From: Saprospiraceae bacterium
GTDB taxonomy: Bacteria; Bacteroidota; Bacteroidia; Chitinophagales; Saprospiraceae
Assembly: GCA_016722285.1 (NCBI GenBank)
Contig: JADKGI010000001.1
Location: 124,001-188,000, forward strand
Direction of reading: 5' to 3'
Length of the DNA stretch: 64,000 bases
Both the position numbers and the translations under genes were made by a program. Each line of letters opens with the position of its first letter. The stretch's first letter is position 1. This document shows, piece by piece, positions 1 to 9,299 of this stretch. The notes beneath the pieces were generated by a model, which did no database searches, was not told the origin of the DNA, and saw only the letters and a list, made by a program, of their open reading frames with translations.

Positions 1-2
1 TA

Positions 3-1226
3 GAATCCTTTTCGGAATTTAAAGAAGGTAAAAATATAGACAGACCTACGATGGTCCGTGTACTTGAGGATGTATTCAGGACGCTGATCCGGAAGAAGTA
101 TGGTTCTGATGATAATTTTGATGTCATCGTCAATACTCAGAATGGTGACCTTGAAATGTGGCGTGTTCGTTTGATTGTCCCCGATGGCGAGGTCACAGAT
201 GAGCTTGGGCAAATATCATACACAGAAGCAAAATCTATAGACGATGCCTATGATGTAGGTGAAGAGTGTTATCAGCAGCTTACACTGGAAGATTTTGGCA
301 GGAGATCAATAATGGCAGCCCGTCAGACCCTTATATCAAGGATCATGGATCTTGAAAAAGACGATGTCTATAAGCGATATATGGACAGAGTAGGCGATCT
401 TATAGTAGGTGAGGTGAGTCAGGTACTTAAAAAAGAAGTGCTCGTAATCGATGATGCTACCCAAAATGAACTGGTTCTCCCACGATTGGAAATGATCAGA
501 GGAGACTTTTTCAGAAAAGGCGACATGGTAAGAGGGATCATAAAGCGTGTTGAAATGCGCAACGGAACACCTATGGTCATGCTATCCAGAACGGACAATC
601 TTTTCCTTGAAAAACTGATGGAGCAGGAAGTTCCTGAAATCGAAGATGGCCTCATAACCATTAAAAAAATAGTTAGAATGCCCGGTGAGAGAGCCAAAGT
701 TGCTGTGGAATCTTACGATGACCGCATCGACCCTGTAGGAGCTTGTGTAGGTATGAAAGGGTCAAGAATTCACGGTATCGTCAGAGAGTTGCGCAATGAG
801 AATATTGACATTGTCAATTTTACAAACAATATAACTTTATACATTCAGAGATCTCTTACACCTGCGAAGGTGACAAGCATATCACTGGATGAAGTAAATC
901 TGAGGGCTTCTGTATTTCTCAAGCCGGATCAGGTGTCTCTTGCCATCGGCAAAGGCGGTAGCAATATCAAACTTGCCAGCAAACTGACTAATTATGAGAT
1001 AGATGTATTCAGGGATACAGAAGAACACGAAATAGAAGATGTGGATCTGGAAGAATTCTCCGATGAAATAGAAAGCTGGGTAATCGAAGCACTTAAGAAT
1101 ATAGGCTGCGATACAGCTAAGAGTGTTCTCGCCCTTAATCGTGAAGAGCTGATCAGGAGGTCTGATCTTGAAGAAGAAACAATAGATGATGTTTTGAAAA
1201 TACTGGCTTCAGAGTTTGAAGACTGA
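3..1226 (+). CDS. nusA: Transcription termination/antitermination factor NusA (5' end outside window)
   Basis: NusA binds RNA polymerase and nascent RNA and modulates pausing, termination and antitermination. The reading frame is open from base 3 (ESFSEFKEGKNIDRPTM...), so the ATG at 51 is an internal methionine and the true start lies left of the window. The visible 407 residues hold the N-terminal RNAP-binding region, an S1 segment (around residues 130-200), and two KH segments with the GMKGSRI and IGKGGSN loops. A short C-terminal helical repeat (NIGCDTAKSVLALNREEL) follows. infB starts 67 bp downstream on the same strand, the usual rimP-nusA-infB order; rimP would lie just outside. Identification is firm; only the extreme N-terminus is missing. 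Confidence 0.97.
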   Translation, partial: ESFSEFKEGKNIDRPTMVRVLEDVFRTLIRKKYGSDDNFDVIVNTQNGDLEMWRVRLIVPDGEVTDELGQISYTEAKSIDDAYDVGEECYQQLTLEDFGRRSIMAARQTLISRIMDLEKDDVYKRYMDRVGDLIVGEVSQVLKKEVLVIDDATQNELVLPRLEMIRGDFFRKGDMVRGIIKRVEMRNGTPMVMLSRTDNLFLEKLMEQEVPEIEDGLITIKKIVRMPGERAKVAVESYDDRIDPVGACVGMKGSRIHGIVRELRNENIDIVNFTNNITLYIQRSLTPAKVTSISLDEVNLRASVFLKPDQVSLAIGKGGSNIKLASKLTNYEIDVFRDTEEHEIEDVDLEEFSDEIESWVIEALKNIGCDTAKSVLALNREELIRRSDLEEETIDDVLKILASEFED

Positions 1227-1293
1227 TACGCTTCCCGATATTATTTAATTTAGCTCAGGGAAGTAACCCAATTATAAATATTTTAATTCGCCA

Positions 1294-4065
1294 ATGGCAG
1301 AAAGATTAGTAAAAATAGCAAAAGAACTGAATGTAGGAGTAGGAACAATCGTTGATTTCCTGGCATCAAAAGGCCACATCATCGAGAATAAACCTACTTC
1401 TATGGTCTCCGAAGAGATTCATAGTCTGCTTCTCACGGAGTTCAGATCTTCAATGGCTGAAAAAGAAAAAGCGGATCAGATTATCATAGGAACAAGGCCC
1501 GGCGGTGATCACAAGCATCATGAAGAAAAACCGGCTTCAAAACCATTGTTTTCTATTCCTAAATTTTCTGATCTGGAAAAACCTGCAGTTCCAGAACCAC
1601 CCGTCGTAACACCCGAACCACCTGCCACGGAAATTGTAGAAGAAGTTTTTAAACCTGTGGCCGAATTGCCGGGACTTAAAGTCATGGGTAAAATAGATTT
1701 AAATAAACCTAAGCCGGAACCAAAACAAATTAAGCAGGAAGCTGAAGCAACTCCTCCTGTTGAAAAAACAATTCCTGAGACCCCTTCGGTCATTCCTGCA
1801 GAAGATATAAAAGATGCTCCGGAAGTACCCGAAGAAGAATTTATGAGGGCTAAAACCCCTCAGTTGAAAGGGCTGAAAATCATGGGCAAAATAGATACCA
1901 GCAAACTGGATAGTTCTACCAAACCCAAACCAACAGATAAATCAAAAAGTGGTCCCGGACAGCCTGCCAAAGGAGAAGCTGGTCAACAGGCTGGTTCAGC
2001 TACATCAGATAGCCAGAGGAAAAAGCGAAAAAGGAAAAAAGTGTCTGGCGGACCTGTAGGTGATCAAAGAAATACAGGGGATGCAGCCAGATCAGGTGCT
2101 GGTGCGGGCAAAGGAAAATCACCAAGAGATGAAGTCAAAGAAGTCTCTCAGAAGGAGATTGACGAAAAGATCAAGGCAACCATGGCCCGCCTCAATGTAG
2201 GCGGCAAGAATAAGCGTCAGAAAATACGAAGAGACAACAGGGATACCAAAAGAGAAAAACAAGAGTTGATTGACTCTGAAAATGTGGAAACCACACTCAA
2301 AATTACTGAATTTGTCTCTGTTTCAGAATTAGCCGGGTTGTTAGACGTACCTGTATCTCAGGTAATCACTACTTGTCTCAGTTTAGGTATCATAGTGTCA
2401 ATAAATCAGCGTCTTGACGCTGAAATAATAGAGTTGGTCGCTGGAGAGTTTAACCATGAAGTAGAATTCATTAGTGCCGAGGAGGATAATGAAGACGATA
2501 TCATCTTTGAAGATTCAGAAGAAGATCTCAAGCCCCGGGCACCAATTGTCACGGTTATGGGTCACGTTGACCATGGTAAAACATCGCTGCTCGACCATAT
2601 CCGCTCTGCTAATGTAGCAAGCGGCGAAGCAGGAGGTATTACCCAACACATTGGGGCTTATGAAGTTAAATTAGGTCCTGAGCAAAAAAAGATAACATTT
2701 CTTGATACTCCGGGTCACGAGGCATTTACAGCCATGCGGGCCAGAGGAGCCAAAGTAACAGATGTGGCCGTCATCATTGTTGCTGCTGATGATCATATTA
2801 TGCCCCAGACAAAAGAGGCAATAAGTCATGCTCAGGCTGCTGGCGTTCCGATGATTTTTGCAATCAACAAAATAGATAAAGCTGGAGCAGATCCTGAAAG
2901 AATTAAACAGGAACTGGCTTCTATGAATTTACTTGTGGAAGATTGGGGTGGTACATTCCAGTCACAGGACATTTCTGCCAAAGAAGGATTAAACATAGAC
3001 AAATTACTGGAAAAAATACTTTTGGAAGCTGAAGTGCTGGATCTGAAAGCCAATCCTGACAGACAGGGTGTTGGAACAGTTATCGAAGCTTCCCTTGATA
3101 AAGGAAAAGGTTATGTAACAAAGATCCTTGTTCAGAACGGAACCGTAGAAATCGGCGATTCATTGGTAGCAGGTCCGTATTCCGGTAAAATAAAGGCCAT
3201 GTACAATGAACTTGGTAAAAAAGTAAAAAAAGCTGGCCCTTCTACGCCTACCCTTATCCTGGGTCTTAGCGGAGCACCTCAGGCCGGTGAAAAATTTAAA
3301 GTAATGGAATCCGATCAGGAAGCCCGCCAGCTTGCTGCAAAACGGGGTCAGATAGAAAGAGAGCAAACGAATCGGGCCAGTAAGCGTATAAGTCTGGATG
3401 AAATAGGAAGAAGGTTAGCTTTAGGTACTTTTAAAGAGCTGAACTTAATTGTAAAAGGAGATGTGGATGGTTCAATAGAAGCATTGGCTGATTCCCTTAT
3501 CAAACTTTCTGTTGAAACCATACAGATTAATGTTATCCATAAAGCCGTGGGTGCCATCGCAGAATCAGATGTATTACTCGCGTCAGCATCAGACGCTATC
3601 ATAATTGGATTCCAGGTAAGGCCGTCATCCAATGCAAGAATTCTTGCTGAAAGAGAAGGCGTGCAGATCAAATTGTACTCTATCATCTATGAAGCGATAG
3701 AAGAAATAAAATCTGCCATGGAGGGTATGCTTGAACCAACCAAAGAAGAAAAAATCGTGGCACAGGTGGAAGTCAGAGAGACATATAAAATGTCAAAAAT
3801 CGGTACCATTGCCGGATGTTATGTCACCGAAGGAAAGATCACTCGTAATACCCATATTCGGATTGTTCGTGACGGTATAGTTATATATCCGACCAAGGAA
3901 GGAGCTCATGGCGAATTGACCTCCCTTAAGCGATTTAAGGAAGATGCCAAAGAAGTTAAAACCGGTCTTGAATGTGGTATCACTATCAAAAATTTTAACG
4001 ATATCAAAGAGGGTGATGTCATAGAGGGATATGAAATCATAGAAATCAAGCAGACACTGAAATAA
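1294..4065 (+). CDS. infB: Translation initiation factor IF-2
   Basis: IF-2 is the GTPase that brings initiator tRNA to the ribosome. The 923-residue protein starts with an IF2_N helical domain (residues about 4-55, MAERLVKIAKELNVG). A long low-complexity Pro/Glu/Lys-rich linker runs to about residue 330. The GTPase domain follows, with G1 GHVDHGKT near residue 425, DTPGH near 470 and NKID near 523, and then the beta-barrel and C-terminal fMet-tRNA-binding domains. The linker carries two copies of a GLK(V/I)MGKID motif, at about residues 128-136 and 190-198. It follows nusA and is probably co-transcribed with it. The ATG at 1294 gives the expected family N-terminus. Confidence 0.98.
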   Translation: MAERLVKIAKELNVGVGTIVDFLASKGHIIENKPTSMVSEEIHSLLLTEFRSSMAEKEKADQIIIGTRPGGDHKHHEEKPASKPLFSIPKFSDLEKPAVPEPPVVTPEPPATEIVEEVFKPVAELPGLKVMGKIDLNKPKPEPKQIKQEAEATPPVEKTIPETPSVIPAEDIKDAPEVPEEEFMRAKTPQLKGLKIMGKIDTSKLDSSTKPKPTDKSKSGPGQPAKGEAGQQAGSATSDSQRKKRKRKKVSGGPVGDQRNTGDAARSGAGAGKGKSPRDEVKEVSQKEIDEKIKATMARLNVGGKNKRQKIRRDNRDTKREKQELIDSENVETTLKITEFVSVSELAGLLDVPVSQVITTCLSLGIIVSINQRLDAEIIELVAGEFNHEVEFISAEEDNEDDIIFEDSEEDLKPRAPIVTVMGHVDHGKTSLLDHIRSANVASGEAGGITQHIGAYEVKLGPEQKKITFLDTPGHEAFTAMRARGAKVTDVAVIIVAADDHIMPQTKEAISHAQAAGVPMIFAINKIDKAGADPERIKQELASMNLLVEDWGGTFQSQDISAKEGLNIDKLLEKILLEAEVLDLKANPDRQGVGTVIEASLDKGKGYVTKILVQNGTVEIGDSLVAGPYSGKIKAMYNELGKKVKKAGPSTPTLILGLSGAPQAGEKFKVMESDQEARQLAAKRGQIEREQTNRASKRISLDEIGRRLALGTFKELNLIVKGDVDGSIEALADSLIKLSVETIQINVIHKAVGAIAESDVLLASASDAIIIGFQVRPSSNARILAEREGVQIKLYSIIYEAIEEIKSAMEGMLEPTKEEKIVAQVEVRETYKMSKIGTIAGCYVTEGKITRNTHIRIVRDGIVIYPTKEGAHGELTSLKRFKEDAKEVKTGLECGITIKNFNDIKEGDVIEGYEIIEIKQTLK

Positions 4066-4124
4066 GCTTATTCTTATCATCGGAAAATTAATACTTTTTC
4101 GCAATTCAATTTCTTTTGACTATC

Positions 4125-4907
4125 ATGCAGTACGACGATGTTAGTGAATTGAAAGAATATCTGGACAGGATTGTAAATCTGGTAAATAATCCAGGCTTTA
4201 TCAAAGATGATCCTATCAGTGTTCCGCATCGGTTTACAATTCCGCAGGACATAGAGATTGCCGCTTTCTTGACAGCCATTTTATCGTGGGGCAACAGAAA
4301 AACAATCATCAGCAAATCATTGGAATTGATGAGCCTGATGGACAACGCCCCTTACGAATTTATACTAAATCATCCTGAGTCAGACAGAAAGAGATTTCTT
4401 GATTTTAAGCACAGAACTTTTCAATCTACTGATATTTTATATTTTGTGGATTTTCTGCAAAGGCATTATCAAAATCATCCAAGTCTTGAAAAGGCATTTT
4501 ATGCAAATACTACAAAGCCATACAGCCAGCAAGTTGCATTCACAGATTTTCATCATTACTTTTTTGATAATAAAAATGCGCCACTAAGAACCCGCAAACA
4601 TATCGCCACTCCTGATCGGAAATCAACATGCAAACGACTGAATATGTTCATGCGCTGGATGGTGAGAAAAGATGACAGAAATGTTGATTTTGGTCTGTGG
4701 AAAACCATACCAATGTCCGCTTTAATGATTCCACTTGATGTTCATGTAGAAAAATTTGCAAGACGGTTTGGACTGCTTTCGAGAAAGCAAAGGGACTGGC
4801 AGGCTGTGGAAGAAATCACTCAAAAGCTCAGATTTTTTGATCCGAAAGATCCTGTTAAGTACGATTACGCACTATTTGGATTGGGTGTGTTGCCGGATCT
4901 GGCTTAA
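4125..4907 (+). CDS. TIGR02757 family protein (DUF2400)
   Basis: A conserved family of about 260 residues, widespread in Bacteroidota, of unknown biochemical role. Family hallmarks are the AFLTAILSWGNRKTI segment near the N-terminus, RWMVRKDD in the middle, PLDVHVEKFARRFGLL, and the closing YALFGLGV. I place the start at the ATG at 4125 (MQYDDVSEL), since the alternative upstream start at 4116 is a TTG. Length is normal and the frame is intact. It lies 59 bp after infB on the same strand and may be read through from it. Confidence 0.85.
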   Translation: MQYDDVSELKEYLDRIVNLVNNPGFIKDDPISVPHRFTIPQDIEIAAFLTAILSWGNRKTIISKSLELMSLMDNAPYEFILNHPESDRKRFLDFKHRTFQSTDILYFVDFLQRHYQNHPSLEKAFYANTTKPYSQQVAFTDFHHYFFDNKNAPLRTRKHIATPDRKSTCKRLNMFMRWMVRKDDRNVDFGLWKTIPMSALMIPLDVHVEKFARRFGLLSRKQRDWQAVEEITQKLRFFDPKDPVKYDYALFGLGVLPDLA

Positions 4908-5360
4908 AAAATGTAACATCCTTTTCTTACATTTTGCAAACGATTCTTAAAATAAAAGATAGCTGCTTTTCAATAATTATTTAAACTGCCGGACAAACCA
5001 TAATAAATATCTGAATAATATACATTTTAATATATAATATTGAAATAATTGATATTTACAATATTATATAAAGAACAACAAACGTATGCGAAAACGATTG
5101 CAGACAAATATAATTCTGAAATTCTTACATGACCCTTCAGATAGCACTGGTGCTGATAATAATTGATTAAAAGCCAAAGCAGTACGTCGGGTATTAATTT
5201 TGAATGTAAAAAAATTAAAACTGCTGCACTTTTTTTGAAAATGTTTAGATGTGATACTGCAAATAATTGTCTTAACCTGCAATTATTAGCGCATTTTATT
5301 GTTTCTTTGTTGCCGTTTTACAAAAAACGTATTCACCTAAAACCAACTTTATGCCTTTAA
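4908..5360 (+). other. Gene-free gap with an AT-rich inverted repeat
   Basis: About 450 bp separate the TIGR02757 gene from the arginine decarboxylase gene. The short frames here overlap one another on opposite strands and show no family features. The only structure I see is a perfect 12-bp inverted repeat, TATATAATATTG at 5031-5042 and CAATATTATATA at 5059-5070, with a 16-nt loop. It has no T-run of terminator type. Confidence 0.5.
5031..5070. repeat. 12-bp perfect inverted repeat, AT-rich
   Basis: Arms TATATAATATTG and CAATATTATATA match perfectly around a 16-nt loop. It lies about 290 bp upstream of the arginine decarboxylase start. It could be an operator or a weak hairpin; nothing more can be said from the sequence. 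Confidence 0.45.
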
Positions 5361-6757
5361 ATGAAAAACACCTATTTTCAACTTATTAACCAGACATATT
5401 ATTTTCCTCAGGAAGGATTTGACCTCAATCAGGGCAGTCTCACCTTTCACGGAATTTCTCTAAAGTATCTGATAGAAAAATATGGAACGCCTTTTCGTCT
5501 TACCTACCTTCCCAGGATAGGAGATCAGATTAAGAAAGCAAAAAACTTCTTTAACAAAGCCATGAAGGCAAATAATTATAAAGGAGAATACCATTATTGT
5601 TATTGTACTAAATGTTGTCACTTTTCGCACGTGATCGAAGAAGCACTTGAACATAATGTGCATCTGGAAACATCCTCTTCATTTGATATAGACATCATCC
5701 GTATCCTCACCGATAAAGGTAAAATAAATAAAAAAACATACCTCATTCAAAATGGTCACAAAACAGAAGACTATCTTGATAAGATTATCGGGTTGATGGA
5801 GGATGGGTATGAAAATGTGATACCGGTAATGGACAGCAAAAGTGAGCTGGATCGATTTTATAGCAAAACCAAAAAGAATCTTACGATAGGTATAAGGATG
5901 GCAATCAATGAAGAACCACAATCGTCCTATTATACTTCAAGGTTGGGGATAAGGAGTGCAGAGATTATTGATTATTACAAATCAAAAATAGCTAAGAAAA
6001 AAAGAGTCACTCTGAAAATGCTCCACTTTTTTGTAGATTCGGGAATCAAAGATAATCTGTACTACTGGGGGGAATTCCGCAAGGCCCTTAAGTTGTTTGC
6101 AGAGCTGAAAAAATATGTCCTACACTGGATTCTATAAATCTGGGGGGTGGACTACCCATTAGAAATAACCTTGGCTTTGATTATGATTATAAGTATATGA
6201 TCAATGAGCTCATTTCCAACATCAAAGAAGTCTGCATGGAAGAAGGCATTGACGAACCGGATATTTATACAGAGTTTGGAAAATATACTGTCGGTGAGAG
6301 CGGTGCTATTATTTTTTCCGTTTTGGAACAAAAACAGCAAAATGACTCTGAGCTCTGGTATCTTATTGATAACAGCCTCATGAATACTATACCCGATGCA
6401 TGGTCTATATTTGAAAAATTTATCCTCCTTCCGGTGAATAAATGGCATAATGAATATTCGAGGGTAAGTATAGGAGGTATCAGCTGTGATCATTCAGATT
6501 ATTATAATTCAGAAGACCTGAACCAGGAGATATTTTTGCCCACCTACGATTCTGAAAAAGAAGAGCCTTTGTACCTTGGATTTTTTCACACAGGCGCTTA
6601 TCAGGATGCCATTAGTGGATATGGGGGCATCAAACACTGTCTCATACCATCCCCTAAGTCTGTGATCATTGATCGGGATGATAAAGGAAATATAGTGGAC
6701 AGATTGTACAGAGATGAGCAGACCGTAGAACAGATGTTGAAGATATTGGGCTATTGA
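5361..6757 (+). pseudogene. speA: Arginine decarboxylase, PLP alanine-racemase fold (single-base frameshift)
   Basis: This family decarboxylates arginine to agmatine for polyamine synthesis. The 5' part (5361-6137) ends early, and the rest continues in the -1 frame to a stop at 6757. Reading the A6 run at 6108-6113 as A7 joins them without a gap: ...AELKKICPTLDSINLGGGLPIRN..., which is the expected family sequence. The reconstructed protein has 465 residues, normal for the Bacteroidota form. It contains the PLP-lysine segment YCYCTKCCHFS, MLHFFVDSGIKD, the LGGGLPI phosphate loop, TEFGKYTVGESG and the C-terminal GFFHTGAYQ. No substitution looks damaging, so a sequencing error or a very recent mutation is likely. 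The partner gene is the deoxyhypusine-synthase-like gene 67 bp downstream. The symbol follows common annotation of this group. Confidence 0.85.
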
Positions 6758-6775
6758 GTTTATCATTTTCACTAA

Positions 6776-6795
6776 AGGCGGTCTCCTTCCGCCAA
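6776..6795 (+). terminator. Weak hairpin after the decarboxylase gene
   Basis: GGCGG and CCGCC pair around a 7-nt loop shortly after the stop at 6757. There is no clear T-run, so it may only attenuate transcription into the next gene. Confidence 0.3.
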
Positions 6796-6824
6796 AATTT
6801 CAACAATAATAAAAATTATCATTC

Positions 6825-7790
6825 ATGCAGATAACTGATTTCCTAAAACATCATTATAAGCATTTCAATGCCGCTGCATTGATCGATGCTGCCGATGGAT
6901 ACATAGCTCACCTCGATGAAGGTGGCAAAATGATGATAACCCTCGCAGGAGCGATGAGTACTGCTGAAATGGGCAAGTCCCTTGCAGAAATGATAAGGCA
7001 GGATAAAGTGCAGATTATATCCTGTACCGGAGCGAATCTGGAAGAAGATATCATGAATCTCGTGGCACACTCACATTACAAAAGGGTTCCGAATTATCGG
7101 GATCTGAGTCCTCAGGATGAATGGGAACTTTTGGAAAACCATTACAACAGAGTAACCGATACCTGCATTCCGGAAGAAGAAGCATTCCGCAGATTGCAGA
7201 AGCACCTTTGGGATATCTGGAGTACAGCTGAAAAAAACGGCGAAAGATACTTCCCCCATGAATTTATGTATAAAATGCTCAAGAGTGGTGTATTAGAACA
7301 ATATTATGAGATCGATCCTAAGGATAGCTGGATGCTTGCAGCTGCGGAGAAAAATATACCCATCGTAGTACCTGGCTGGGAAGACAGCACCATGGGCAAT
7401 ATCTTTGCTTCCTATTGCATTAAAGGACAATTGAAGGCATCAACCATGAAAAGTGGCATAGAATACATGATGTGGCTGGCCGATTGGTATGTAAAAAACA
7501 GTAATGGCAAAGGGCTTGGATTTTTCCAGATTGGAGGTGGCATTGCCGGAGATTTCCCCATATGCGTTGTACCTATGCTATATCAGGATATGGAGATGCA
7601 TGATATCCCTTTCTGGTCTTACTTTTGCCAGATCAGCGACAGTACTACAAGTTATGGATCTTACTCAGGAGCAGTCCCAAATGAAAAAATTACCTGGGGA
7701 AAACTTGATATTAACACGCCTAAATATATCATAGAAAGTGACGCCACCATAGTAGCACCACTTGTATTTGCCATCGTTTTGGGATGGTAG
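6825..7790 (+). CDS. Deoxyhypusine synthase family protein (catalytic Lys absent)
   Basis: The 321-residue protein has the deoxyhypusine synthase fold: an N-terminal NAD-binding part (ITLAGAMSTAEMGKSLAEMI, SCTGANLEEDI), VPGWEDSTMGN, and a C-terminal SYSGAVPNEKITWGKL block that aligns with the GARPDEAVSWGKI region of eukaryotic enzymes. Eukaryotic DHS forms an imine on a lysine just after a GGG motif (GGGVVKHH, human Lys329). Here the site reads GGGIAGDFP, with glycine in the lysine position. Bacteria lack eIF5A, so a polyamine reaction (homospermidine- or aminopropyl-transfer-like) is the likely role. That is inference, supported by the arginine decarboxylase gene immediately upstream. Start ATG at 6825 gives the family N-terminus. 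Confidence 0.85.
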   Translation: MQITDFLKHHYKHFNAAALIDAADGYIAHLDEGGKMMITLAGAMSTAEMGKSLAEMIRQDKVQIISCTGANLEEDIMNLVAHSHYKRVPNYRDLSPQDEWELLENHYNRVTDTCIPEEEAFRRLQKHLWDIWSTAEKNGERYFPHEFMYKMLKSGVLEQYYEIDPKDSWMLAAAEKNIPIVVPGWEDSTMGNIFASYCIKGQLKASTMKSGIEYMMWLADWYVKNSNGKGLGFFQIGGGIAGDFPICVVPMLYQDMEMHDIPFWSYFCQISDSTTSYGSYSGAVPNEKITWGKLDINTPKYIIESDATIVAPLVFAIVLGW

Positions 7791-7953
7791 ATTGATTTAC
7801 CAGAAAAAAAAAAGCCTTGATTTAAAAGAGTTTAATTTTTAAAATGTAAACATATAAGGGATTGGGAGAAAATCAAGGATATTTGGATATCAACTATAAA
7901 ATTGATTTATTTTTGTGATTTAGTAACACAAGATTCGAGTGAGCATATCATTA

Positions 7954-9225
7954 CTATATTTCTAAAATTACCTTCCTTGTCCAATTAATTAATTCATCCA
8001 AATACCCGTCTGCAAATTGAGTAATCAATGGCAATTGCTTTGATGTAAAATCCTTATTTTCTACTTCCATCATAGCATGATTTGCATTTTCAAATAATTT
8101 AAAAGTTGTATTTTCAGATGGAATTAGTTTTTTCATCAAGGGCAAATTGGTTTTTGAATCCGTTGAAATATCATATTTGGCATACAGTAATAAGACAGGA
8201 CATTTCAAAACTTTTAATGCCGCTGTGCCATCATAAAACCCATTTTCTTTCCAAAATATATTATCGGGCAATCCACCACCGGTTAACTTAAACCATGTTT
8301 TCTTTTCAGCTTCGGGAAGTATTGTGTTTTTATATTCCTTTCCGCCTTTTCCTGAAATACCAACTTCATATTTTATTTTGCGAAATTCATAAACTTCTTT
8401 CAATGAACTTTCATCAACGCCTTTGATCCGAAGTTCTTCATTGCCCGCATACAAATTTTCCTCAACTGGTGTTACCGCATTAGCAGCACTGATTATACAA
8501 AAGGAAATTTTCTCCGGTTTTAATGAATAAGCTAATGGAACAACCCAACCACCTTGACTATGCCCAAAAAGCCCTATCTTTTCTGCATCAACTCCTTGTA
8601 TTTTGGAAACAGTCTCAACGGCAGCTAATAGATCATTGGCGTAATCTTTAAAATTGGCTCTCCACTCTGTGCCCGAAGATTCGCCACAACCTCGTTTATC
8701 AAAAATGAAAGATGCAATTCCATTTGAAGCAAATAAGTATGCCATACCCCGACTTGCTTCCCGGGTTTCTTCGCCCGAACCATGAGTTTGAACGATCACA
8801 GGAAAGGGGCCTATCCCTTCGGGTAAAATCAGCTCCCCAACAAGTTTTAGTTTATTATTTTGAAATTCTATACGTTTTTCAATCAATTTTACTTTTTCAC
8901 CAAGCATTATTTTCCCGTCATTATACTTAATGGAAATAGTCGTTTTGACTCCAATATCCTGAATATTTAATGTGCCAATTGTTTCATCGGTGTTGCCCAA
9001 AGTTTTACCAATTGCAAATTTACTTCCTACTGTTTTTAAACCAAAGAGACTGCCATCTGAAAAGAAAAGTACTTTTTGGGTACCAAAGGAAGCTATGGTC
9101 AACTTCTCATGGCTGTTTTCAAGAGTATAAACACCATTTGGGTTTGTTAGGGATTGAGCTCTTGTATGCAAAATACTGCAAAGCAAAATCACAATAAATA
9201 CAACGGATTTTGTCAACTTTGTCAT
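7954..9225 (-). CDS. Secreted alpha/beta hydrolase (prolyl-oligopeptidase-like)
   Basis: A 423-residue exported hydrolase. The N-terminus is a typical signal peptide (KSVVFIVILLCSILHTRAQ). A lipocalin-like or DUF3887-type N-terminal region of about 130 residues precedes the hydrolase core. The core shows an oxyanion strand FPVIVQTHGSGEE, the nucleophile elbow GHSQGG near residue 220, a likely acid in LLYAKYDIST near 352 and the histidine in ENANHAMME near 382. This is a complete Ser-Asp-His triad. The substrate, ester or peptide, cannot be told. It ends convergently with the deoxyhypusine-synthase-like gene. It is the last of four exported-protein genes read leftwards from 13.2 kb. Confidence 0.8.
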   Translation of the reverse strand: MTKLTKSVVFIVILLCSILHTRAQSLTNPNGVYTLENSHEKLTIASFGTQKVLFFSDGSLFGLKTVGSKFAIGKTLGNTDETIGTLNIQDIGVKTTISIKYNDGKIMLGEKVKLIEKRIEFQNNKLKLVGELILPEGIGPFPVIVQTHGSGEETREASRGMAYLFASNGIASFIFDKRGCGESSGTEWRANFKDYANDLLAAVETVSKIQGVDAEKIGLFGHSQGGWVVPLAYSLKPEKISFCIISAANAVTPVEENLYAGNEELRIKGVDESSLKEVYEFRKIKYEVGISGKGGKEYKNTILPEAEKKTWFKLTGGGLPDNIFWKENGFYDGTAALKVLKCPVLLLYAKYDISTDSKTNLPLMKKLIPSENTTFKLFENANHAMMEVENKDFTSKQLPLITQFADGYLDELINWTRKVILEI

Positions 9226-9299
9226 CTTTCTTATTGCTACTTTTTTTACTATTTATTTTAAAATGACTTAATATAGATAGGGCTTACTGTGTTTACATT

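Noticed and set aside
6105..6125. Programmed -1 frameshift in the arginine decarboxylase gene
   Set aside because: The zero-frame codons at AAA AAA follow G rather than A, so P-site re-pairing would be poor. Six A residues are short for polymerase slippage. A lost A is simpler, given the other homopolymer breaks.
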